DNA of 31,233 nucleotides from Flavobacteriaceae bacterium UBA6231 (GCA_002441545.1 DJWL01000163.1:2702-33934); one strand, 5' to 3'. Shown: positions 24,225 through 30,727, counted from the stretch's first letter. The notes: generated by a model from the letters alone, not told the origin. Program-made: numbers and translations.

Positions 24225-25538
24225 TTATTTTAATTCAATTTTTAGTGTTGGTTTTGTAGTATCTGTTACTTTAAATCTATTATCGGCTCTTTTTCCAATA
24301 ACCCAAACAATAGCATCTCCAGAAATCAACAACCATGTATTCTCTTTATCTACCAAAGAGAGTTTTTCGTCTTTGAAGTACTTACTCAATTTCTTTTTTC
24401 CTTGCATGCCTAACGGATAAAAAAAATCTCCTTCATGCCATTTTCTTAGCAAAAGCGGAAACTTAAGCTTATTTATATCCAGATAAATAATGTTTGATTG
24501 TAAATCGCCAATAACAGAAACCTTGTCAAAATGTAATATTCCTATTGGTATTTGAATATTTTTATCTTTTTCAGAAATTAAAATACCATGATGGTCTTCA
24601 TCTAAACTTATTTCTGTTAATATTAAATAATCCCTGTCTTTTAATAATCTGTGTGTTGAAGAAAGGACTTGTTTTCCTGATTGCGCCCCTAAAATTTTAA
24701 CAACATCATTCCATTCTGTAAATCCATAATCTTTTAAAAACTCGTGAAGATACGCTTTGGGATTTTTGAGCTTTTTAAATTCTGAAATTTTAAACTTAAT
24801 TTCCTTTTCATTACTTGTATCAACTGCAATCTTAAAAACTTTTTGCACACATGCCTCAACAATATCGGCCGTATCATTTAAATTGCTTAACGTGGTTTGA
24901 AAATTTTGCAACAATTGCGGACTGATTTCTTTCAATACCGGAATTACATCATGTCTCAATTTATTTCGCAAATATTTGGTTGAGGCATTACTGCTATCTT
25001 CTCGCCATTTTAATTTGCATTTATTGGCATAAGCTTCAATACCTTGTCTTGAAAATGGCAACAAAGGCCTTACTACAAAATTATTGGTTTCTGGTATTCC
25101 TGTTAAGCCATCAAGCCCGGTTCCTCTTGTTAAATTGATTAAAAACGTTTCTAAATTATCATCTGCGTGATGCGCTGTTAAAATATAATCAAATTTTAGC
25201 TGTTTTGAAAGTTCCTCAAACCAATCGTATCGCAATTGGCGTGCAGCCATTTGTATAGATAATTTATGTTCCTCAGCATATGCTTTAGTATCAAAACTTT
25301 CAATAAAAACTTCTAAATCTAAATCTTCGGCTAGTTGCATCACAAAGTCTTCGTCATTATCACTTTCCTTGCCTCTTAAATTAAAATTACAATGCGCCAA
25401 GGCAATATTTAATTTTAGCTGATGACATAAATGGGTTAACGCCACACTATCTAAACCTCCAGAAATTGCAAGTAAAAGTTTGCTGTTCTTTAAAAAAGAA
25501 AAATGCCTATCAATATGCTTTTGAAATTGTTCAATCAT
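24225..25538 (-). CDS. tilS: tRNA(Ile)-lysidine synthetase
   Basis: Modifies the wobble C34 of the CAU-anticodon tRNA-Ile to lysidine, so that it reads AUA; essential in most bacteria. The 437-residue protein has the N-type ATP pyrophosphatase P-loop SGGLDS at 26-31, LTAHHADDNLETFLINLTRGTGLDGL as the second signature, a central substrate-binding domain, and the C-terminal TilS_C domain with LRKWHEGDFFYPLGMQGKKKLSKYF. It is first in tilS-ade-yheT, with no bases between its stop and the ade start. A palindrome at 25583-25620 lies upstream, shared with the divergent sigma-like gene. Confidence 0.95.
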   Translation of the reverse strand: MIEQFQKHIDRHFSFLKNSKLLLAISGGLDSVALTHLCHQLKLNIALAHCNFNLRGKESDNDEDFVMQLAEDLDLEVFIESFDTKAYAEEHKLSIQMAARQLRYDWFEELSKQLKFDYILTAHHADDNLETFLINLTRGTGLDGLTGIPETNNFVVRPLLPFSRQGIEAYANKCKLKWREDSSNASTKYLRNKLRHDVIPVLKEISPQLLQNFQTTLSNLNDTADIVEACVQKVFKIAVDTSNEKEIKFKISEFKKLKNPKAYLHEFLKDYGFTEWNDVVKILGAQSGKQVLSSTHRLLKDRDYLILTEISLDEDHHGILISEKDKNIQIPIGILHFDKVSVIGDLQSNIIYLDINKLKFPLLLRKWHEGDFFYPLGMQGKKKLSKYFKDEKLSLVDKENTWLLISGDAIVWVIGKRADNRFKVTDTTKPTLKIELK

Positions 25539-25582
25539 CTTTCAAATATACAACTTTGAATAATGAAATTTATATCAAGTTG

Positions 25583-25620
25583 TTAATATAAAATGACATA
25601 AATCATATGTTTTATATTAA
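25583..25620. promoter_or_regulatory. Long AT-rich palindrome in the tilS / sigma-like divergent gap
   Basis: TTAATATAAAA (25583-25593) and TTTTATATTAA (25610-25620) are exact 11-base inverted arms. The 16-base centre itself contains ATGA and TCAT in inverted order. It ends 2 bases before the ATG of the sigma-like gene and lies about 45 bases upstream of tilS. It is a candidate operator or transcript hairpin hiding the start codon; neither is proven. Confidence 0.4.
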
Positions 25621-25622
25621 AA

Positions 25623-26354
25623 ATGAAGTATCTTAAAGGAGTAAATTTTAAATACTTTATCATGTGCACAATAGATAAAATTAACGACAAAGCCACCAAA
25701 ACAGCATTTGACAAACGCGTTATTTCTGTAACAGATCAAATTCATCCCTATGTAAAGCACAGATTATATATTGCAGAATCTATGCGCATTTTACCAAAAA
25801 ACATGTACACTTCAAATGGTATTATAGATGAAAGTATTGCCGAATTTTATGAAAAAGGGTATAATATTGACAGTGATATTTCAACAATAAAACTTAAATT
25901 ATTTAAGATTGTGTGTTCATCATTAGATGCACTATATAAAAAAGAAGCATTTCATAAAAACACATTAAGCACTAGTGATATTTTAGAGGAAGAACTTGAT
26001 GACTTAGAAGAAACTTACACAATAGATGGTGATTGGGATTTTATAATGAATGAAGAATTAAATGATATTTCATATAAACAAGACCACAAACACAAACACT
26101 TATTTTTATATGATGATAATGACAATTCCATTTTAAATGCCTTTGAATTGGAAGATTTGTCTTCAAATAAATCAAGTCAGCTTTTAGGCAGCCTATACAG
26201 TTGGTTACCTTTAAATGTGTCAAGCGTTATAGACTTATTAGTGTTTGGAAAACTAACTTTTGAAGAGATTGCTAAAGTTAAAAACATTGAACTGAAACGA
26301 GTTGAGCATATTTATGAAGAAGTAAAAAACAAGTTTAAGGATCATTTAGACTAG
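25623..26354 (+). CDS. Divergent sigma-70-like protein (tentative)
   Basis: A 243-residue protein with two helical ends and an acidic middle. Residues about 33-110 (VTDQIHPYVKHRL, then GIIDESIAEFYEKGY) resemble sigma region 2, where helices are followed by a D-E-F/Y pattern. Residues about 195-240 (LPLNVSSVIDLLVFGKLTFEEIAKVKNIELKRVEHIYEEV) resemble the region 4 helix-turn-helix. The linker 115-180 is strongly acidic and longer than usual, with the odd stretch YKQDHKHKHLFLYDDND. I infer a degenerate ECF-type sigma factor or sigma-derived regulator; it could instead be an unrelated helical protein. A second in-frame ATG at 25662 (MCTIDKIND) is an alternative start, supported by the palindrome that almost abuts the first ATG. 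It converges with pabB, sharing CTAG. Confidence 0.6.
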   Translation: MKYLKGVNFKYFIMCTIDKINDKATKTAFDKRVISVTDQIHPYVKHRLYIAESMRILPKNMYTSNGIIDESIAEFYEKGYNIDSDISTIKLKLFKIVCSSLDALYKKEAFHKNTLSTSDILEEELDDLEETYTIDGDWDFIMNEELNDISYKQDHKHKHLFLYDDNDNSILNAFELEDLSSNKSSQLLGSLYSWLPLNVSSVIDLLVFGKLTFEEIAKVKNIELKRVEHIYEEVKNKFKDHLD

Positions 26355-27643
26355 TTTTCTAAAACCTCTCTCATAGCTTTGGCTTTTATTAGGCATTCTT
26401 CGTATTCTTTAAGTGGGTCGCTTTTTGCTGTTATGGCTCCACCAACAGAATAGGATACATATTTATTGGTTTCATTATATAAAATGCTTCTAATAATGAC
26501 ATTAAAATCAAAATCTCCTTCGGGAGAAAAGTAACCAACGGCGCCAGAATACAAGCCTCGTTTGGTTTCTTCAAGCGTTTCAATAATTTTCATTGCTGAA
26601 ATTTTTGGAGCACCTGTCATACTTCCCATGGGGAATGTGCTTTTAATCACATCAACAGGATGCACTGTTTCGTCTATTTGAGAAGTTACTGTTGAAATCA
26701 TTTGATGTACCTGTTTAAACGTGTAAACTTTGCATAATTCTTCAACCATAACACTTCCACGTATAGCTGTTTTTGATAAGTCATTTCGCATTAGGTCCAG
26801 AATCATGATGTTTTCACTTCGCTCCTTCTCATCGTTTAATAAAGCTACTTTTAGTTGTTCATCTTCTTCTGGATTTTCTGAACGTTTTGCCGTTCCCTTT
26901 ATGGGTTGAGAAATGATATTGTTATCAACTTTTCTTAAATAACGTTCTGGAGATGATGATAACAGATACAAATCATTCAACTTAAAAAAAGTAGCAAATG
27001 GTGATTTAGAAATATCATTAAGCTTAAAATACGTTTCTAAAGGATTGATTACCGTATCTTCAGCATAAAACTCCTGACAAAAATTGGCTTCATAAATATC
27101 ACCTCGATGAATATGTTCTAAAATGTTGTTGACTTTTTCAAAATATTCATCCTTATGAATACGTAATTTTATTTTTATTGGCTCTTCAATACCCTTAACA
27201 GATTTAAAAACAATTTCTTCTATTGCCTTTATATCAGCTTCAATTTCTGCTTCAAATTCTTTTAAATATTTAAAAACAAATGCGTTTTCTTTAATTAAAA
27301 ACAACTTTTTAGGCTGAAAAAAACACATCTCGGGAAACTGTAACCCATCAAAATTGTTAGACTCTAAGTTTTCAACATCGTTTTTTAAATCATAGGTTAA
27401 AAATCCAAAAATCCAATCCTTGCAGTTAGATTGATAATGTTTTAGGGTATTAAAAGCGTGGTGATAATCTGTTTGAATATTATTAACGGCATCAACTGCC
27501 AAAATAGCGTCGTAACTGGAATAAATCTGATTATAATTATTAGAATCTAACCAAACTACCTCATGAAATTGTTGACTCCAAACCAGTAACTTTTTCTTAA
27601 ATAGCTCTGGGTTTTCAACATTATGTATAAACTTTGTTCTCAA
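26351..27643 (-). CDS. pabB: Aminodeoxychorismate synthase component I
   Basis: Aminates chorismate to 4-amino-4-deoxychorismate for folate synthesis, with a PabA glutamine amidotransferase partner. At 430 residues it has the complete chorismate-binding domain. The diagnostic PIKGT (247-251) carries the lysine typical of ADC synthase, where anthranilate synthase has alanine. Further blocks are NDEKERSENIMILDLMRNDL, FPMGSMTGAPKISAMKIIE and GLYSGAVGYFSPEGDFDFNVIIRS. The reading frame begins with TTG at 27643 (MRTKFIHNVENPE), which fits the usual family N-terminus; a nearby ATG at 27647 is out of frame and opens only an 8-codon ORF. The last codon overlaps the convergent neighbour. Confidence 0.93.
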   Translation of the reverse strand: MRTKFIHNVENPELFKKKLLVWSQQFHEVVWLDSNNYNQIYSSYDAILAVDAVNNIQTDYHHAFNTLKHYQSNCKDWIFGFLTYDLKNDVENLESNNFDGLQFPEMCFFQPKKLFLIKENAFVFKYLKEFEAEIEADIKAIEEIVFKSVKGIEEPIKIKLRIHKDEYFEKVNNILEHIHRGDIYEANFCQEFYAEDTVINPLETYFKLNDISKSPFATFFKLNDLYLLSSSPERYLRKVDNNIISQPIKGTAKRSENPEEDEQLKVALLNDEKERSENIMILDLMRNDLSKTAIRGSVMVEELCKVYTFKQVHQMISTVTSQIDETVHPVDVIKSTFPMGSMTGAPKISAMKIIETLEETKRGLYSGAVGYFSPEGDFDFNVIIRSILYNETNKYVSYSVGGAITAKSDPLKEYEECLIKAKAMREVLEN

Positions 27644-27660
27644 ACATCAAAATTATAGGG

Positions 27661-27693
27661 TAAAGTTAGTTAGATTCCTTAAAAAATTACAAA
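27661..27693 (-). promoter_or_regulatory. Putative promoter of pabB
   Basis: On the minus strand TTTG (27690-27693) and TAACTTTA (27661-27668) are spaced by 21 bases, a good fit to the Bacteroidota -33/-7 pair. The predicted transcript start lies about 12 bases before the TTG start codon, giving a very short leader. Confidence 0.5.
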
Positions 27694-27722
27694 TTTTGCA
27701 TGTTAGTTTTAATATAGAATCT

Positions 27723-28613
27723 ATGCACACTTTAGAAAACAATAAACTTAAAATAGCGGTAAAAAAAATTGGTGCCGAGTTATGCCAAATATCATCAGTA
27801 CAAAACATCAATGAATTTATGTGGGATGCAAATCCAACCATTTGGAATAACCATGCCCCTAACCTGTTTCCTATAATTGGTGCATTAAAAAATGGCATAT
27901 ATCGTTTTGAAAACAAAGACTATAAAATCTCAAAACACGGTTTTATAAGAAATAATAAAGACATTGTTTTACATGAGCAAACCTCAGATAGCTTAATTTT
28001 TAAGCTTAGATATAATGAAAAAACCCTTAAATCATATCCTTTTAAGTTTGAGTTTTTTATAATTTATAAACTGATTGATAATACCATTGAAGTTACCCAT
28101 ACCATTAATAACTGTGATGAAAACACCATATACTTTTCAGTTGGTGGTCATCCTGCTTTTAAGTGTCCTGTTTATCAAAACGAAACTTATGAAGATTACT
28201 TTTTAGAGTTTGAATGTGAAGAAAACTCGGTTAAACATCTAATCAATATGGAAAATGGACTAATTTCTTCTAATACTGAATCTGTTTTTAATAATTCTAA
28301 TATCATCAACTTAACACATGAATTGTTTAATGAAGATGCACTTGTTTTTAAAGATTTAAAATCAAGAAAAGTAACATTAAAAAGCGATACTTATGGCGCT
28401 ATACTTTCGATGAAATTTAAAGAATTTCCTTATTTAGGTATTTGGGCAAAACCTACAGGAAACTATGTTTGCATTGAACCGTGGCTTGGTATAGCAGACC
28501 ATGTAGATACAAATCAGGATTTTAAAACTAAAGAAGGCATTTTATCATTAAAGGCTAAAGAAACCTTTACAGCCACTTATAGTATTGAAATTCACAACAA
28601 TCATCTGGTTTAA
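27723..28613 (+). CDS. Aldose 1-epimerase-family protein (LacX-like)
   Basis: A 296-residue protein with the galactose-mutarotase-like beta-sandwich. Family blocks: KIGAELCQISSVQNINEFMWDANPTIWNNHAPNLFPIIG, the loop KHGFIRNN with the first catalytic-region histidine, SVGGHPAFKCPVY with the second, and YVCIEPWLGIADHVDT with the probable base glutamate. These match the LacX-like subgroup whose sugar substrate is not known. I prefer the ATG at 27723 (MHTLENNKLKIAVKK); an upstream in-frame ATG at 27696 adds MHVSFNIES, which has no family counterpart and would crowd the pabB promoter. It lies 41 bases before the helicase gene. Confidence 0.88.
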   Translation: MHTLENNKLKIAVKKIGAELCQISSVQNINEFMWDANPTIWNNHAPNLFPIIGALKNGIYRFENKDYKISKHGFIRNNKDIVLHEQTSDSLIFKLRYNEKTLKSYPFKFEFFIIYKLIDNTIEVTHTINNCDENTIYFSVGGHPAFKCPVYQNETYEDYFLEFECEENSVKHLINMENGLISSNTESVFNNSNIINLTHELFNEDALVFKDLKSRKVTLKSDTYGAILSMKFKEFPYLGIWAKPTGNYVCIEPWLGIADHVDTNQDFKTKEGILSLKAKETFTATYSIEIHNNHLV

Positions 28614-28629
28614 ATACGAATAATAACCT

Positions 28630-28637
28630 TAACTTTG
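28630..28637 (+). promoter_or_regulatory. Putative -7 box of the DEAD-box helicase gene
   Basis: TAACTTTG is a perfect TAnnTTTG match 17 bases before the GTG start. It sits in AATAACCTTAACTTT, the same 15 bases that precede the second deoC gene. No strong -33 box is seen. Confidence 0.4.
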
Positions 28638-28654
28638 TCGGCTAAATTACAGCT

Positions 28655-29998
28655 GTGACATTTCAAGATTTAAATTTAAATACCCCATTATATAACGCCT
28701 TAGATGATTTAGGGTTTACCAACCCAACACCTATTCAGGCAGAAGCTTTTAATGTGGTAAACTCTGGTAAAGATATGGTTGGGATTGCCCAAACTGGTAC
28801 CGGAAAGACGTTTGCTTACATGCTTCCTATTCTTAAAAATTTAAAATTTTCAACTCAAGAAACCCCTCGAATTTTAATTTTGGTGCCTACTCGCGAATTG
28901 GTAGTTCAGGTTGTTGAAGAAATAGAAAAACTAGCAAAATATATCAATCTTCGTGTTTTAGGCGTTTATGGTGGCACCAATATTAACACTCAAAAACAAG
29001 GCATTGCAGAAGGATTAGATATTTTAGTAGCAACTCCTGGCAGATTCTATGATTTAGCTTTAAGCAGGGTTTTACAACTTAAAACCATTCAACGCTTAGT
29101 CATTGACGAAGTAGACGTGATGTTAGATTTAGGTTTTAGACATCAACTTATCAATATTTTTGACATTTTACCAGAACGCCGTCAAAACATTATGTTTTCG
29201 GCAACCATGACACATGATGTAGATGTAATGATTTCTGAGTTTTTTAAAAATCCTGAACGTGTTTCTATTGCTGTTTCTGGAACACCTTTAGATAATATTT
29301 CACAACAACGCTATACGGTAACAAATTTTTATACCAAAGTAAATTTACTATCTCATTTATTGAAAGATGAAGAAACTTTTAATAAAGTTTTGATTTTTGT
29401 AGGCTATAAAAAACTGGCCGATTTACTGTTTGAAAAATTAGAAGAAACCTTTCATGATGCTTGTTGTGTGATTCATTCCAACAAGACTCAAAACTATAGG
29501 TTAAGAAGCATTGAGCAATTTAGAAATGGCGTTAACCGTATTTTAATAGCTACCGATGTGATGGCACGTGGATTAGATATTGATAACATTAGCCATGTAA
29601 TAAACTTTGACACACCAGATTTCCCTGAAAACTACATGCACAGAATTGGAAGAACAGGTCGAGCAGAACGCGAAGGTAAATCTATTTTGTTTTCAACTGA
29701 AAACGAACTTGAATCTTTAGAAAAGATTGAAACTTTAATGAATATGGCTATTCCTTTTGTTGAGTTTCCTGAAGGTGTTGAAATATCAGACCAGTTGATT
29801 GAAGAAGAACGCCCGCAAATAAAAGAACGCAATAATCCAATAAAAAAGGATGATACCATTGGCCCAGCTTTTCATGAAAAGAAAGACAAAAACAAAAAAG
29901 AAAACTTAGGAGGTTCGTATAAATTTAAAATTGCTGAAAAATACAAAAAGCCTAAAACCAGAGGCGATAAAAATTATAACAAACGTAATAAGAAGTAG
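28655..29998 (+). CDS. DEAD-box ATP-dependent RNA helicase
   Basis: A 447-residue RNA helicase for RNA remodelling (ribosome assembly or cold adaptation are typical roles). The Q motif FTNPTPIQAEAF precedes motif I AQTGTGKT (45-52). Motif II is DEVD (151-154) rather than DEAD; motif III SAT is 182-184, TDVMARGLD is motif V, and motif VI HRIGRTGR is 329-336. The C-terminal ~75 residues are a lysine-rich RNA-binding tail. GTG at 28655 is the start (MTFQDLNLNTPLYNAL). The final codons are unusual: the last 41 bases before the terminal NKK codons are duplicated exactly at 30499-30539, beyond a GIY-YIG element, so the natural 3' end of this gene may have been altered by insertion. Confidence 0.94.
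   Translation: MTFQDLNLNTPLYNALDDLGFTNPTPIQAEAFNVVNSGKDMVGIAQTGTGKTFAYMLPILKNLKFSTQETPRILILVPTRELVVQVVEEIEKLAKYINLRVLGVYGGTNINTQKQGIAEGLDILVATPGRFYDLALSRVLQLKTIQRLVIDEVDVMLDLGFRHQLINIFDILPERRQNIMFSATMTHDVDVMISEFFKNPERVSIAVSGTPLDNISQQRYTVTNFYTKVNLLSHLLKDEETFNKVLIFVGYKKLADLLFEKLEETFHDACCVIHSNKTQNYRLRSIEQFRNGVNRILIATDVMARGLDIDNISHVINFDTPDFPENYMHRIGRTGRAEREGKSILFSTENELESLEKIETLMNMAIPFVEFPEGVEISDQLIEEERPQIKERNNPIKKDDTIGPAFHEKKDKNKKENLGGSYKFKIAEKYKKPKTRGDKNYNKRNKK
29945..29985 (+). repeat. Helicase-tail repeat, copy A (in frame, part of the gene)
   Basis: Forty-one bases near the 3' end of the helicase gene, encoding part of the tail (KPKTRGDKNYNKR). They recur without a mismatch at 30499-30539. 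After them this copy reads T-AATAAGAAG-TAG, ending the helicase as Asn-Lys-Lys-stop. Confidence 0.9.
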
Positions 29999-30029
29999 TA
30001 AGCGTCCTTAACTTCGTTAAATCTTCAAT

Positions 30030-30045
30030 TTGTCTGCGCAGACAA
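30030..30045. repeat. Perfect 16-base palindrome, probably a degenerate relative of the element ends
   Basis: TTGTCTGC and GCAGACAA form a perfect palindrome in the 161-base gap after the helicase stop. Its core TGCGCAG and the trailing AGAATACAAAT resemble the left terminal palindrome (TGCGCAG, then GGAATCCAAAT). It could also serve as terminator of the helicase transcript, but no T-run follows. A smaller hairpin, TTAAC/GTTAA, is at 30008-30020. Confidence 0.55.
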
Positions 30046-30118
30046 GAATACAAATAGAAGTAACTATGATTAAATTTGTTGAACCTTAGATTTGAACTAT
30101 TAAATTTAGCATACGCCT

Positions 30119-30143
30119 GTCATTCCTGCGCAGGCAGGAATCC
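30119..30143 (+). repeat. Left terminal palindrome of the GIY-YIG element
   Basis: Begins GTC, then ATTCCTGC-GCAG-GCAGGAAT, then CC. It matches the reverse complement of the right end at 24 of 25 bases; the only difference is C for A in the loop. Confidence 0.85.
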
Positions 30144-30159
30144 AAATGGCTAAAAGTTT

Positions 30160-30471
30160 ATGTTTAAAACCATCCATCAATACTACCTTTACCTATTATC
30201 AAACAAAAAGAATGGCACTTTATATATTGGGGTCACCAACAATCTTGAACGTAGAATGTTTGAGCACAAAAACAAGTTAGTCGAAGGTTTCACTAAACAA
30301 TATGGCTTGGATATATTGGTGTATTTTGAAACGTATCAATACATAAACGATGCAATCAAAAGAGAGAAGAACATGAAGAAGTGGAAACGTCAATGGAAAA
30401 TTAACTTAATAGAAAAAGACAATGCTTCTTGGATTGATTTGTCTGCTGATTGGACTTACTTAATGGAATAA
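30160..30471 (+). CDS. GIY-YIG nuclease-family protein (COG2827-like)
   Basis: A 103-residue single-domain protein of the small stand-alone GIY-YIG family. The first motif is degenerate (YYLYLL, tyrosines at 8, 9 and 11, in place of GIY). The second is intact as LYIGVTNNLERR (YIG 22-24, Arg31), followed by EHKNKLVEGFTKQYGL and the helix with the metal-binding glutamate in KREKNMKKW (E69). A basic segment KKWKRQWK follows, and the C-terminus ends IDLSADW. Characterised relatives of the GIY-YIG fold nick or cut DNA; the activity of this small subfamily is not established for this protein. Start ATG 30160 lies 16 bases inside the left terminal palindrome and the stop is 1 base before the right one. 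Confidence 0.9.
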   Translation: MFKTIHQYYLYLLSNKKNGTLYIGVTNNLERRMFEHKNKLVEGFTKQYGLDILVYFETYQYINDAIKREKNMKKWKRQWKINLIEKDNASWIDLSADWTYLME

Positions 30472-30472
30472 T

Positions 30473-30497
30473 GGATTCCTGCCTTCGCAGGAATGAC
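30473..30497 (-). repeat. Right terminal palindrome of the GIY-YIG element
   Basis: Begins GG, then ATTCCTGC-CTTC-GCAGGAAT, then GAC. It starts one base after the nuclease stop codon and directly abuts copy B of the helicase-tail repeat. Confidence 0.85.
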
Positions 30498-30498
30498 A

Positions 30499-30539
30499 AA
30501 AAAGCCTAAAACCAGAGGCGATAAAAATTATAACAAACG
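30499..30539 (+). repeat. Helicase-tail repeat, copy B (orphan)
   Basis: Identical to 29945-29985 over 41 bases, but not joined to any gene. Resemblance continues to a TAG in both copies: copy A reads T-AATAAGAAG-TAG, copy B reads C followed by ten A and TAG (30551-30553). So copy B looks like the remnant of a helicase 3' end, with an A-run one base longer than in-frame alignment would need. Confidence 0.9.
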
Positions 30540-30584
30540 CAAAAAAAAAATAGGCTTAAAGTAATTTAGCTGTATATATTTAAG

Positions 30585-30710
30585 TCAAACGGTCTCGCTA
30601 TGAGTAGTTGTGTGGTTTAGCATTTTACTTTGCAAGTATACACAAAGTTTGAAATTCCAAATGAATTTTCAGAATAGTTGAGAACAAGCAATTTCTCATA
30701 GCTAGTTTTA
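30585..30710. repeat. Imperfect long inverted repeat (attC-like architecture)
   Basis: Arms 30594-30610 and 30689-30705 match at 14 of 17 bases, including exact GCTATGAG (30597-30604) and CTCATAGC (30695-30702). The outer bases TCAAAC and GTTTTA can extend the pairing after unequal spacers. Inside are an ACTTTG/CAAAGT hairpin (30627-30648) and TGAGAA/TTCTCA (30679-30698). It begins 18 bases after the stop of the minus-strand SRPBCC gene. In that orientation GTTTGAC fits the integron core GTTRRRY at 6 of 7 positions, but the partner core does not fit well. Confidence 0.45.
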
Positions 30711-30727
30711 GCAGCTGGCTTTTTGAG

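Larger units (their letters stand above)
30119..30497. mobile_element. GIY-YIG / terminal-palindrome element (379 bp)
   Basis: A unit bounded by two 25-base inverted repeats (30119-30143 and 30473-30497, 24 of 25 bases identical) that enclose a single 103-codon GIY-YIG nuclease gene, with 16 bases on its left and 1 base on its right. Each end is itself a hairpin: ATTCCTGC, four bases, GCAGGAAT. Its ends are markedly GC-richer than the surrounding DNA. The right end abuts a duplicated piece of the neighbouring helicase gene. This has the form of a REP-like mobile element with its own nuclease, although mobility is inferred. Confidence 0.7.

Noticed and set aside
26351..27643. Anthranilate synthase component I (TrpE)
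   Set aside because: The PIKGT lysine and the overall length fit aminodeoxychorismate synthase rather than anthranilate synthase, which has PIAGT.
30069..30108. Direct repeats of ATTAAATTT between the helicase and the element
   Set aside because: Nine-base A/T-only repeats are expected by chance in DNA of this composition.
30160..30471. The GIY-YIG protein as a UvrC fragment or a group I intron homing endonuclease
   Set aside because: It is a complete single-domain protein of the small stand-alone type, and no intron-like or UvrC-like sequence surrounds it.
29945..30539. CRISPR or tandem repeat array
   Set aside because: There are only two copies of the 41-base repeat, 554 bases apart, with a gene between them.
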